Assembly: GCA_905221605.1 (NCBI GenBank)
Contig: CAJNDS010002377.1
Span: 244,501 to 308,500, forward strand
From: Symbiodinium natans
Taxonomy: Eukaryota; Sar; Dinophyceae; Suessiales; Symbiodiniaceae
Length of the DNA stretch: 64,000 nt
Direction: 5' to 3'
This document shows, one piece after another, positions 1-9,730 of this stretch; position 1 is the stretch's first letter; each line of letters opens with the position of its first letter. Under the pieces are notes generated by a model, which was not told the origin of the DNA, did no database searches, and worked only from the letters and a program-made list of their open reading frames with translations. A program made the position numbers and the translations under genes.

Positions 1-3000
1 ATGCTGTCCTCGCAACATGTTCGGGAAGTTCAGCTGGTTGCCAGGGCGATGATCCTTTGGTCAGTAGCTTCTGAGGGTAGGAGGATCCTTTGGAGAGAGG
101 GATCTTTAGAAACCCCGGGTCCTGGAGTTGGTTGGTTGCTGGAACATCCGAGAGTTGAATCGGGGAAGGTTCCTGGACTAGAGCAAGGCGACAACAAAGA
201 GAGTGACCTTGAGGAGCAAGAGAGGCTGGCTAAGGAATGGTTCGACCTGGGCAAGTTTTCGCATCGTGAGTGCCGCATGTTGTTGGAAGAGATGAACTTC
301 AAGAAGAACTTGCGAGCCTCATCCCGAGGCGAACAAGAAGGATCTGTGGTGCTTGGCGCATATGCTCATGGCGGCAATCGGGGGGTTACTACAGAGGCAC
401 TCCAGAGACCGTGGTTGACGAAGTACCTGAACATGTTTATGCGGTGGAATGTGGAAACGCAGCTGCATGAGGATTGCTCTTGGTCGGCTTTGTTGGTCAT
501 GGAGACGAATGAAGTGCCTCGACATCGAGATGTCCGGAACGCTCGTGATAGTAACAACTACTTGATTGGGTTGGGCGATGATGATCCTGGCCGCGAGGTT
601 TCCTCCGGTCTGTGGCTTGAAGGGGACCTGGATGGACAGAATGGGTTGGGCGATGATGATCCTGGCCGCGAGGTTTCCTCCGGTCTGTGGCTTGAAGGGG
701 ACCTGGATGGACAGAAATTTGGTGGTGGAGGGAGATGTGTCGAAAGGTCCTGTCCATTCTCTGGCTTTGAACAATTAAAGGGCTGTTTGGTTGAGATCTC
801 TGGAAGGATGACGAGGTTCAATCCAAAACAACACCATGCGTATGTGGGGAAGGATCAAACTCAGAAGGAGCTTCTCGTGGCGGCCTACACACCTCTCGGC
901 CTCGACAAGTTGCCGGATGAAAAGGTCGGGAAACTTCGATGCTTGGGTTTTCCGATACGCTCAACCTTGGAATGGGATGAGGGCCCAGCGCTACATGGAA
1001 GGGACCAGGTTCGTGAGGCTCAGGAGGAGCTGGAAAGTGAGGATGAGGAGGAGGCCAATGGACGGGTGCCATGCTACGACCTGTTTGGAACGACCATGTG
1101 GAAAACCTTCGCGAGGATGTACACCATGGATGAGGTCAAGTGTGATTTGGAAAACTTGGGACCTACGACTTTGGGTACGAACCTCAATCTCTGGTCTTTG
1201 GAGAGTGAGGATGGTCATGGTCTGAAGGCCGGTACAAGAACAAGTCGATGGCCAACGGGGATGATAAGTTCTGTCTGTGATGCTCTATGTGCTTGGCCCG
1301 GTTTTGCTACGCGAGAACATGCTTTGACCAGTATGGTTCGAAGGCTGGGAAGGCGAGATGGTGAAGAAGGTGAAGGGAAGCTCGCTAAATTCAGCTTGGA
1401 GGAATGGCGCGTTCACCTGAGACGGGACCATTTGCCATACAGGAAGGATTGCCGGGAGTGCATCCAAAGGGCGACGGGCAAGCCACATAGGAGAGTCGCT
1501 CATCCTTCAGCGTATGTCCTGAGCATTGACACTGCTGGTCCGTTTAGGGCGACGGGCACTGATGGAGCGCGCTACCTGCTAGTCGGGTGTTTCCGCTTTC
1601 CTAAGATCCCAGAAACAGGGGACCCTGAGCAGTCTGGTGTGCAGCCTGGGGACGTGGACAAACCGGATGACGAGGGTGATTGGTTGCCTGGGATGGAGGG
1701 CGAGGATGTCGTATCAGAGGTTCCTGCTACTGAAGGTGCGCCTGTAGGGGTCTCGGAGGAGCTTGGCCCTGATCCTGCTGCTATTCGTGAGGAAGATGAT
1801 CCGAAACAGGAGGAGATCAAGGCCCTGGAGCGTATGTCTGAGCCCTTCGAGTTCGAGTCTGCCTATCTTTGTCGACCCTTGAAGACCAGGAAGAAGGCGG
1901 AAACACTCAAGGCCTTGCAGGAGATGTACCTGTCTCTAAGACAACGGGGCCTGCCAGTCTTACGAGTACATTGCGACCGAGCAAGGGAGTTCATGAACGA
2001 GGGTATGGACATGTGGGCAGCGGCGAGGGACATCATAGTCACGAAGACTCAAGGCGATGATCCGTCACAAAATGGGGCGGCGGAGCGGGCTGTTGGTTTC
2101 ATCAAGGGCCGGGTGCGAACTTTGCTTGGACAGGCCAAAGCCTACAGCAAGCTTGGAGATGCCGTAGTGAGATCGTGGTGGTCAAGGGCGGCATCAACGA
2201 TTTGCCAACAACACGCTGCTCAGGCCTTTGGAAGGGGCAATCCTAGCGTCGCTCCTTTCGGATCACAGGTGTTCATCAAGAGGAAGAGGTATGGCCAAGG
2301 GGGCACTGACTTCGAGGACAAGTGGATCCAGGGGTCTTATTTGGGGCCTGTTGAGACAGTCTCCCATGGTCATGTTGTTCGCACCGTGCAGGGCAATGTT
2401 TGGTACACAACAAATGTCCGTCGCCTACCCGAACTACCTCCGTACGAAGATGAAGGTGATGACTGGCATCCTGAACGACGCGTGGTTGGAAAAACACCGC
2501 CTGTGGTGCGAGTCTTTAGGGCCGACGAGGGTGGCGAGGATGGCAACGTCTTTTGCATGAGCAGATTGGTGGAACCAGTGTCGACAACTACTGACGCTGT
2601 TCCGGATAATGAAACCACTGAAGGTTGGATGGAGTCCGCTGGAGGTGAAGACGCTGGTGACGATATGGATGAGTCCCAGTGGTTGGTGGAGGACCAAGAG
2701 GGTGAGATGGATGGCCGCTATTGGTCTCGCTGTGTGCTAGATGAGGAACACAACTTACGACGATGTGTGCCGGAGGACTATCAAGAACTGTTTGAGGGTG
2801 TGAACCAGGCGACGTTGGAAGCTGAAAGGGCTTTGGAGCAAAGGGAGTCGCAGAAGGTTTACAAGACCTACTCGGTTGGGGATTGGTTCCGGCTATGTCG
2901 CTTTGTGGAGGATGATGACGGGAAACATGGTGTCGAGCCTGTCTTGGAGAACCTTGAAGGTCCTCTTCAGGTCGTATACACTGTACAGCTTGACGAGGTG

Positions 3001-5403
3001 AAGCAATTCCTTCCGCGGTGGAAGGAGGCCATTGGAAAGGAGATGAAGGCTCTGCTGGATGCGGGAGCCTTGGTTCCCCTCACGGAGGAGGAGCATCGTC
3101 GTCTTGAGAGGGCGGGAGTGTTATCTATACTTCCGGCTAAAGGAGTCTTCACGGCAAAACCTCCAGACAATCCTGAGCTGCTTGATGATCCTGGAAGAGA
3201 GTTGGTGAAGGGGTCGCCTTCATTCTTCAAAAGAAAGGCTCGTCTTGTCATATGTGGCAACTTCGAGGGAAGGAGTCAGAAGGAAGACAGCTATGCAGGG
3301 GGATGTCAAGGGGAGTCCTTGAGGGCGATGATTGTTCATGCCGCACACAAACGAGGTGGATCACGTCCTTGGAAGGCAGCAGGAACAGACATCAGGAATG
3401 CCTTCATCTTGGCCCCGATGGACGATGGCGAGGGGGTGCATTGCCTTTACCCTCCCAAGGTGTTCCAGGCGGCGGAAATACCGTTTGCGAAGTGCTTATT
3501 TCGGGTGGACCGAGCTCTTTATGGCTTTAGGCGCTCTCCGAAGCTGTGGAGTACCTTCCGGGACAACAGACTGAGGCGAGCTCGATTCAAGGTGGGAGAG
3601 CTGGATGCCTTCCTCAGACAGCACAGGGCGGATGAGAATGTTTGGAGTGTGGTGGTCATGACGCCTGGCCCAGATGGAACGATGCAGGAAGAAGTTCGGG
3701 CATTCGTCAACGTTTATGTTGACGACATCTTGTATCTGGGTGAGGAGGAGGTCGTTGCGGCTACTCATGGGTGGATCACACAAGAATGGAAGGCCTCGGA
3801 TTTGACATGGGCATCCATGGAACAGCCAGTTCGTTTCCTGGGGCTAGAGATCTACGAGACGCTCAACGGCTTCAAGATCGGGCAGACTGGCTACATATCT
3901 GAGGTACTTCGACACTATGATGTTCAGGGGCATGGTCACGGGACGCCATGTCCTCAGTCATGGCTGCTGGGGGAGGTGAACTTTGATGAGAAGCAGTACG
4001 ACGAGCAGACCTTGAGGCGTGCTCAGAAAATCACTGGCGAACTTCTCTGGCTTTCAACAAAGGGCCGGCCAGACTTGATACACACAGTTGCCACCATGAG
4101 CAGTCTGTGCGTGAGGGACCCTGAGACTGTGGAGCGCATCGGCATGAGAACCTTGGGCTACTTGAAGGCGACGGCCGATTGGTTCTTGTTCTACGAGCCG
4201 ACAACCCACAACCATGATGTGGAGGGTTACAGTGATGCCAGCTTCGCCCCCCAAGGGGGGCGGAGCATCGGTTGCTCGCTGGCTTGCTATCTGGGGTGCC
4301 CCATATCTTGGCGATGTGGGAGACAACCACTGGTTTCTCTGTCTGTTGCCGAGGCAGAGCTCATAGAGGCTGTCAATGCCATCCAGATGGTCTATGGACT
4401 CTCATCTTTTACCTCCGAAATCAGGCCGGACCCTCCTCGCCTGGGACTTTACGTCGACAATCAGGCTGCTGTAGGACTGTGTTCCGAGGCAGCTGGAACT
4501 TGGAAAACTCGTCACCTACGAGTTCGTGCCTTTCATCTTCGTGAGGCGGTGCGTCTCAAGGAGATTACCCTTCGACATATCCCTGGTGTTTCTCAATTAG
4601 GAGACTTAGGTACAAAGGCCTTCTCGAAGCCAAGACTCCTGGAGCTTTGCCGTATGTGGGGATTGGGAACAACTTCGCCAAGAGAGCAGCAGCCGGGACC
4701 AGCAACAGGCAGCACTGCAGCAACGGCACACACTACAACACCGGGGGTGGTTGGGGTGATAGCTAGATTGGTGTTGCTTTTGGGTTGGTTGGTTCAGGGT
4801 ACTCGTGGAGCCTCGACAAAGCGAAGTTCGAATGTTCCTGCTGAGGATGTTGGAGGGATACAAATCAGTGTTGCTTGGGAGTTTTATGCGCTGGTTTTTG
4901 TCAGCTTGGTGGCTGCGATTGGTGCATGGGAGGCGATCAAGTGGCTGTTCGAGTGGTACGCTCTGAAGAGGGATTGTTCAGTCTCGGAGGCAAGGAATGC
5001 TCGGCGGCTACGGCGACTGCAACAGGCTGTGCAGCAGGAGCTGGGTTCGTATGGTTTGGGACAGAATGGCCCTATGACACCTGAGCTAGCTCCAAGGCAC
5101 AGCCCTGCATCCGCTCCAGAAGGGCGCGGTCCGGTTCCCTCGCTGGATAGGTCGGCCTCTTCTTGGGAAGAACCGCCACCTCCTGTACGTCAGACGCGGC
5201 GAAGGACACGAGATGCCAACACTCAGACCCCTCGTGAAGCTTATGTGAAGTTTCGGGGCCCCTTCTTTGCATCTCAGCGGGGAGATCACGTCCACCTTTA
5301 CGGAGATTGTCAAGGCCTGAAGAGCGCCTACACGAACATCGATGCAAAGGGCATGTGTGCCTACTGCGACGGTCGAAAATCTCTGTATGAGCTGGTGGGC
5401 TGA
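1..5403 (+). CDS. Ty1/copia-type retrotransposon polyprotein (integrase-RT-RNase H), 5' end at the window edge
   Basis: An uninterrupted 1800-codon frame starts with an ATG at base 1, so the true start may lie upstream. Seen in order: an HxD (H175, D177) plus distal His (H278/H279) region; an H-x4-H-x6-C-x2-C zinc motif (H472, H477, C484, C487); an integrase core with D510, D659 and E695 (a D,D35E spacing); a copia-type reverse transcriptase with YVDD at 1239-1242; and an RNase H with acidic residues near D1412, E1453 and D1486. Domain order integrase before RT is diagnostic of the copia superfamily. No aspartic protease motif or gag zinc knuckle is visible, so that part is lost, diverged or outside the window. 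After RNase H comes an unusual tail with two hydrophobic segments (about 1583-1598 and 1628-1650) and a His/Cys cluster (H1763, H1765, C1770, C1786, C1789). The intact frame suggests a fairly recent copy. Confidence 0.93.
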   Translation: MLSSQHVREVQLVARAMILWSVASEGRRILWREGSLETPGPGVGWLLEHPRVESGKVPGLEQGDNKESDLEEQERLAKEWFDLGKFSHRECRMLLEEMNFKKNLRASSRGEQEGSVVLGAYAHGGNRGVTTEALQRPWLTKYLNMFMRWNVETQLHEDCSWSALLVMETNEVPRHRDVRNARDSNNYLIGLGDDDPGREVSSGLWLEGDLDGQNGLGDDDPGREVSSGLWLEGDLDGQKFGGGGRCVERSCPFSGFEQLKGCLVEISGRMTRFNPKQHHAYVGKDQTQKELLVAAYTPLGLDKLPDEKVGKLRCLGFPIRSTLEWDEGPALHGRDQVREAQEELESEDEEEANGRVPCYDLFGTTMWKTFARMYTMDEVKCDLENLGPTTLGTNLNLWSLESEDGHGLKAGTRTSRWPTGMISSVCDALCAWPGFATREHALTSMVRRLGRRDGEEGEGKLAKFSLEEWRVHLRRDHLPYRKDCRECIQRATGKPHRRVAHPSAYVLSIDTAGPFRATGTDGARYLLVGCFRFPKIPETGDPEQSGVQPGDVDKPDDEGDWLPGMEGEDVVSEVPATEGAPVGVSEELGPDPAAIREEDDPKQEEIKALERMSEPFEFESAYLCRPLKTRKKAETLKALQEMYLSLRQRGLPVLRVHCDRAREFMNEGMDMWAAARDIIVTKTQGDDPSQNGAAERAVGFIKGRVRTLLGQAKAYSKLGDAVVRSWWSRAASTICQQHAAQAFGRGNPSVAPFGSQVFIKRKRYGQGGTDFEDKWIQGSYLGPVETVSHGHVVRTVQGNVWYTTNVRRLPELPPYEDEGDDWHPERRVVGKTPPVVRVFRADEGGEDGNVFCMSRLVEPVSTTTDAVPDNETTEGWMESAGGEDAGDDMDESQWLVEDQEGEMDGRYWSRCVLDEEHNLRRCVPEDYQELFEGVNQATLEAERALEQRESQKVYKTYSVGDWFRLCRFVEDDDGKHGVEPVLENLEGPLQVVYTVQLDEVKQFLPRWKEAIGKEMKALLDAGALVPLTEEEHRRLERAGVLSILPAKGVFTAKPPDNPELLDDPGRELVKGSPSFFKRKARLVICGNFEGRSQKEDSYAGGCQGESLRAMIVHAAHKRGGSRPWKAAGTDIRNAFILAPMDDGEGVHCLYPPKVFQAAEIPFAKCLFRVDRALYGFRRSPKLWSTFRDNRLRRARFKVGELDAFLRQHRADENVWSVVVMTPGPDGTMQEEVRAFVNVYVDDILYLGEEEVVAATHGWITQEWKASDLTWASMEQPVRFLGLEIYETLNGFKIGQTGYISEVLRHYDVQGHGHGTPCPQSWLLGEVNFDEKQYDEQTLRRAQKITGELLWLSTKGRPDLIHTVATMSSLCVRDPETVERIGMRTLGYLKATADWFLFYEPTTHNHDVEGYSDASFAPQGGRSIGCSLACYLGCPISWRCGRQPLVSLSVAEAELIEAVNAIQMVYGLSSFTSEIRPDPPRLGLYVDNQAAVGLCSEAAGTWKTRHLRVRAFHLREAVRLKEITLRHIPGVSQLGDLGTKAFSKPRLLELCRMWGLGTTSPREQQPGPATGSTAATAHTTTPGVVGVIARLVLLLGWLVQGTRGASTKRSSNVPAEDVGGIQISVAWEFYALVFVSLVAAIGAWEAIKWLFEWYALKRDCSVSEARNARRLRRLQQAVQQELGSYGLGQNGPMTPELAPRHSPASAPEGRGPVPSLDRSASSWEEPPPPVRQTRRRTRDANTQTPREAYVKFRGPFFASQRGDHVHLYGDCQGLKSAYTNIDAKGMCAYCDGRKSLYELVG
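520..900 (+). other. Possible 2OG-Fe(II) dioxygenase-like (DSBH) domain inside the copia polyprotein
   Basis: Residues about 170-300 of the polyprotein contain HRD (H175-R-D177), then a GLG...GLW segment, then about 100 residues later RFNPKQHHAY (H278/H279) followed by a KELLVAAYTP strand with a basic residue (K289). This H-x-D ... H ... basic order is the iron and 2-oxoglutarate ligand pattern of the double-stranded beta-helix dioxygenases. The family assignment is inference from motif spacing only. A 25-residue duplication lies between the two ligand sites and may have broken the fold. Confidence 0.4.
568..717 (+). repeat. 75-bp in-frame tandem duplication in the polyprotein
   Basis: Two adjacent copies (568-642 and 643-717) are essentially identical. 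Because 75 is a multiple of three the frame is kept, and 25 residues containing GLGDDDPGREVSSGLW are repeated. The near identity shows the event is recent. Confidence 0.95.
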
Positions 5404-5423
5404 ATCTGTGCTGAGAACAGCCC

Positions 5424-5440
5424 AAGGAGGAGTGTTGGGA
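5424..5440 (+). mobile_element. Polypurine tract and probable 3' LTR start of the copia element
   Basis: Twenty-one bases after the polyprotein stop lies the purine run AAGGAGGAG (5424-5432), immediately followed by TGTTGGGATAAGG (from 5433). A polypurine primer directly followed by TG is the expected start of a 3' LTR, and TGTTGG is a common copia LTR beginning. The 5' LTR would lie left of the window, so the LTR end (…CA) cannot be fixed here. Confidence 0.6.
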
Positions 5441-5490
5441 TAAGGGAAGCCTCTGAGAAGGCTGAAGTGGAGAAGGGCACCATGCCTTTG

Positions 5491-5611
5491 TGTGCAGGAT
5501 GTTCTGCATATGTAAGCATTGCTACAGCACAGGTGTGCAGGACGTTCAGCATATGTAAGCATTGCTTCGGCACAGGCGAGAGCAGAGCTCCGCATATGTA
5601 AGCATTGCGAC
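5491..5611 (+). repeat. 43-bp tandem repeat, about three copies
   Basis: The core GCATATGTAAGCATTGC occurs at 5506, 5549 and 5592, exactly 43 bp apart. The flanking TGTGCAGGAYGTTC is also repeated. It would sit inside the presumed LTR. Confidence 0.85.
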
Positions 5612-5614
5612 TGG

Positions 5615-5634
5615 ATTTTGGCTCAAGGCTCAAG
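5615..5634 (+). other. Relict dinoflagellate spliced leader, tandem (retroposed mRNA scar)
   Basis: ATTTTGGCTCAAG (5615-5627) matches the last 13 bases of the 22-nt dinoflagellate spliced leader exactly. It is followed at once by GCTCAAG (5628-5634), the last 7 bases again. Stacked truncated leaders are the known signature of trans-spliced mRNAs that were reverse-transcribed, reinserted and trans-spliced again. Orientation is plus, so the retroposed sequence lies downstream, towards an ATG at 5839. Confidence 0.6.
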
Positions 5635-5838
5635 CATGAAAAAGTGCGTGCCTGGATTGGGGTGTGAGGGTTTTGGGGGGTGTTTCCCGGGTGGTTCCTC
5701 TAGCTTAGGCTGGTCTAGCCTCTTCCGGACCCCCCCTAGCCCGGTGGTCCCCGTCCAGGGTTTTTTCCGTCTTGAGGGTTTGGTTGAAGCTGGGGCTTTC
5801 TGGGTGTAGTCCTGGTTTCCCTTAGATCCCTCTTTTCG

Positions 5839-6003
5839 ATGGCCGCTCCTGCGCCCTCCGCCCCTGGTCCTCACGAGGACCAAGGGAGGCCTAAGGATCC
5901 CTTCGGCGTCTTGCTTCTAAAAACCCTGTACGAGGACTTGTGCTTTTTTCTTTTGAGGGAGTTTTCTCCCCCTTTGCCTCGACTCCAGGAGCGCATGAGC
6001 TGA
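5839..6003 (+). CDS. Short ORF downstream of the spliced-leader relict (doubtful)
   Basis: ATG at 5839 opens a 54-codon frame beginning MAAPAPSAPGPHEDQG and ending in TGA at 6001-6003. It is the first sizeable ATG frame after the spliced-leader relict at 5615-5634, so it could be the remnant of the retroposed message. From base 5885 onward it runs antisense through the duplicated ankyrin-like segment, so its second half cannot be original. No family was recognised. Confidence 0.2.
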   Translation: MAAPAPSAPGPHEDQGRPKDPFGVLLLKTLYEDLCFFLLREFSPPLPRLQERMS

Positions 6004-6526
6004 TAGAGCCCGATGGCCATCCGGGGCGCCTGGGCGCGGGCGCTCCGCATCGCGCGACGCGCGGCCTCCCGGCGCTGTGACAGAGGCGCCACGTGGGAGT
6101 CGGTGTCGATGTAGTCGGCGTAGAACATGTCGAGGGTTCCTTCGCATCCTGGGCAGGCGCAGTGCAGGCAGAGGAAGGAAGTCCAGGAGGTTGGAGGAAT
6201 GCCCTGGGCGAGGAGCTGCTGCGCTGCGGAGGCCTGGCCACACGCGATGGCCAGGTCCAGTAAGGAAAGGCCACAGGATGGAGGCAGTGTGCCGCACGCC
6301 AGAAGAAGCACCAGCTTGTCCAATGGCAGCTTTGCTGCCAATGCCGTGCTGAGCCGGTCAGGACAGAGCTTCCACTGTAGCCCGTCCTCCACAAGCAGAA
6401 GAATCTGAGACAAGTGGTTGCGTGGTCCCAACTCCCAAGAGCTCGGAGGCCCAAGGTGGGGTTCAAGCTGCCGCCATAATTGCATGTTACCGCACAGCGC
6501 CACAGCGGCATCCCAAAAACCTGTTG
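5871..6526 (-). pseudogene. Truncated copy of the ankyrin-like gene
   Basis: Bases 5885-6506 repeat 7080-7701 at an offset of 1195 bp with only two mismatches (6012/7207 and 6080/7275). The frame encodes the C-terminal half of the ankyrin-like protein, including an ankyrin-type helix pair (GLSLLDLAIACGQASAAQQL), with one Ser/Pro change. Upstream of the breakpoint the sense strand reads CCCTAAACCACCCAACAG, a telomere-like stretch ending in an acceptor AG. The copy may therefore be a captured terminal exon rather than a dead fragment. No ATG start is seen. The new C-terminus differs by a few residues from the longer copy. Confidence 0.6.
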
Positions 6527-7079
6527 GGTGGTTTAGGGTTGTAGGATTGTAGGGTTTAGGACTTAGGACTGCTCAAAGCCTTAAGTGAGCCCTGTCCTAA
6601 ACCGCGGTAGGATCCGAACATATGGGGGGGGGGGCAGGGGGAGAAGCTTCGAACTGTAAAAAACCCTGAAGAACCCCTCAGCTCAAGGCTTAACTTCTAA
6701 TATCATTCCTTCCCGATTATATCCCCCCCCTCCCAATTTTGAACAAACCCCCCACCAGCTCCCCCCAATTGCAGTATCGTTGCTGTCACAATAAACTTGG
6801 GGGGAGTATTAGGGGAGGTTGGGCGGGGTTGAGCGGGGCCAATAGTAAGGGGGAGGGGATTAGTCCAAGACCAGATGTGCAAACTTAGCAGCCTTAGGAC
6901 CCTCCACATAGAAAGCTTCCGCATCTGCATAGTCAGGCTCCCGGCAGGTTTTGCCTTGACCTGCTTGACTTCCTTCAGTTCAAGTCTCCCCCAGCAATTC
7001 AGCCAGCCGGGGGCACCCAGTCCAGGATCATGTGGACCAAGCCAAGCGAGACTTGTCTGCCTGGGTTGCTGAGCCTATA
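6507..7079. other. Spacer between the two ankyrin copies
   Basis: It contains degenerate TTTAGGG-like units (about 6533-6570), a G-run at 6624-6634 and C-runs at 6722-6731. No coherent coding segment was found. Confidence 0.6.
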
Positions 7080-8432
7080 GGAGGCCTAAGGATCCCTTCG
7101 GCGTCTTGCTTCTAAAAACCCTGTACGAGGACTTGTGCTTTTTTCTTTTGAGGGAGTTTTCTCCCCCTTTGCCTCGACTCCAGGAGCGCATGAGCTGATA
7201 GAGCCCAATGGCCATCCGGGGCGCCTGGGCGCGGGCGCTCCGCATCGCGCGACGCGCGGCCTCCCGGCGCTGTGGCAGAGGCGCCACGTGGGAGTCGGTG
7301 TCGATGTAGTCGGCGTAGAACATGTCGAGGGTTCCTTCGCATCCTGGGCAGGCGCAGTGCAGGCAGAGGAAGGAAGTCCAGGAGGTTGGAGGAATGCCCT
7401 GGGCGAGGAGCTGCTGCGCTGCGGAGGCCTGGCCACACGCGATGGCCAGGTCCAGTAAGGAAAGGCCACAGGATGGAGGCAGTGTGCCGCACGCCAGAAG
7501 AAGCACCAGCTTGTCCAATGGCAGCTTTGCTGCCAATGCCGTGCTGAGCCGGTCAGGACAGAGCTTCCACTGTAGCCCGTCCTCCACAAGCAGAAGAATC
7601 TGAGACAAGTGGTTGCGTGGTCCCAACTCCCAAGAGCTCGGAGGCCCAAGGTGGGGTTCAAGCTGCCGCCATAATTGCATGTTACCGCACAGCGCCACAG
7701 CCTCTCTGAACGGAATCAGGCAGTCTGCAGGGAGGAGCTGCCCAAAGTAAGTGTAGTGAAGACCTTGGAATGTCAAGCCTGATGTGATGGCTGCCGTCAA
7801 TACCTCAGGCGCCGCAGCCGCAATGCACCAACCCTGCCCCCGCAGCATTTTGAAGAGATCTTGGGCCTGCCACCGTCGGAGTGGCAAGCGGCACTGCTGA
7901 GAGCAGCGCCGGGCCAGTGCTGCGTCACCTGTGAGGATGGCAAGGTCCCAAAGCCTTGCCATGGCCTCTTCCGTGACATGTTCTGCAAGGACTGCTCGGA
8001 AAGTAGTGCCCCAAGCATGTGGGCCACCGGCTGCTCCATTGCCTGCTTGGCGCAATCGCACGCAGCCGCAAGCCCAGCTGCCCAGTCTTTCATCCACACA
8101 CCAGATGCCGGATCCCCACCAAAACAGCAGCAACTACACGTCCACCATGAGCTGCCACAGCCACAGCCAAATGCACCTCTGACTGGTCCCCAACGAGCAA
8201 ATGGCCCCAAGTGCTCGGCTTCTACCACACAGCCCGGAACACCGCGCCGGAGGAGCTCTACCGCAGTATCTTGCTTTCCAAACTTTATGCACCAGCTGAA
8301 CAAGTGCTGCGACTCGACCTCCTGAGCAAGGACCCGGATGTCTCCCGCCAGGAGCGCTTGTGCAATCTGGAACTCGTTGACATCTACAACCTTCTGCTCG
8401 GTGTTGAATCGCACAAACTGCCACGACTCCAT
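7075..8432 (-). pseudogene. Ankyrin-repeat-like protein gene with an apparent frameshift
   Basis: ATG at 8432 starts MESWQFVRFNTEQKVVDVNE and an ankyrin-like unit (LFSWCIKFGKQDTAVELLRR). Near 7990 the reading passes to another frame: skipping two bases joins ...MLGALLSEQ to LAEHVTEEAMARLWDLAILT, which reads smoothly into further ankyrin-like helices and a stop at 7075. The combined protein would be about 450 residues. The two-base slip could be a mutation, a base error, or an unrecognised tiny intron. The family name rests on the alternating helix pattern (DLAIACGQASAAQQLLAQGI), not on a full consensus. The last 622 bp are duplicated at 5885-6506. Confidence 0.5.
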
Positions 8433-9631
8433 GGCATTCGGGCTTCGGGCGTGACTGTGACCACCACAGCTTCCAGCACAGCGAAGTGTTCTGTTGCGGT
8501 CGAAACGGCAGCACCGAGTCCGGCCTAAACGGATATATGCCACCATGCAATCCTCTCAACATTAGAAAACTTGTGTCACAGCAGGCCCCGCTACAATTAT
8601 TGGTTGCCCTGCTGGAACACAGGAACACTCTTGTTCTGCCAAGGCTTTTTGTCCATTGCTACTTGTGCAATGAAATCCGTCCCTGCTTTGGCACCCCCTT
8701 CAACCCTGAAGAGTACATGTTCTGTCAGAACAAAAGGGGACTTAAGGACCCAAGTGAAGGAAATCTTGGGGAGAAGCCAGGCTTCGGGCAGTGGCTTCTT
8801 GACGTATCTGCATGGGCGCAAGCCTTGGTGGTGTTGGGGGATGTATAGGGTTTAGGGTTGCTTTGAGCTCAACTCGGGAAGATCCGGTTTAAGGCCAGGA
8901 ACGAGAATTGGAGATTGCTTGGGGCGCCTAACGCCCAAAACGCTTGAAAAAGAGCGCCCCCCCCCGCCCCCCCAAGTCCTTGAGCTCCGACAGCCTCGAG
9001 ACGCCTTCCGAAAGAGTTGAACCGAACTCGAAAAACGACACCGAAGCTTCCAACATGTCTCGACATTGCCCTCTGGAGCCCGAACTCTGAGCTTTGGTCC
9101 AGGGAGTCGCCCACAGCTTGCGGTGCTCTGCAGGCATCGCCACCAAATCCACAAGTGGGGGTTTACGATAACAAGGGACCCCAAATATAGACCCCCAAAT
9201 AGTAGGATCCCGTGATCATAAGGACCCTAATAAGGTACCGCTAATATCGTAAGCTCTGAAATGATGAGGGGCAGCTTAGTTGCAGTTAGCTGGTGCCACA
9301 AGGTTTCATCAACTGCCATGACTGCAGGGGGAGAGCCTGAGTCTGTCTTCAACTAGGTGGAAGAGCTTGAAGCATGCTAGGTTGTGCTCAAGCTTCCAAA
9401 AACATGGGCAAATTCAAGCCAACAGCTCTTGAGGCAATCAGGCATTTCCCTGCACCAGTAACGTAGACTTGGGCAGAGATTTCCGCAAGCCAGCAGCCGA
9501 GGAAGCAGATATGCAATGCCAATGTCTGCCTCGGAAGCATACTACCAATATCATGAGAAGAGAAGATGCTACCCAGTTCGCACCTATGTGCGCGTCTCTG
9601 CGCGTCTCTGCGCGTCTCTGCGCGCGCGCAC

Positions 9632-9633
<2 letters not shown>
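8433..9633. other. Spacer without supportable genes
   Basis: A short TAGGGTTTAGGGTT tract lies at 8846-8860 and a C-run at 8958-8972. The open frames here show no coherent protein pattern. Confidence 0.5.
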
Positions 9634-9730
<97 letters not shown>

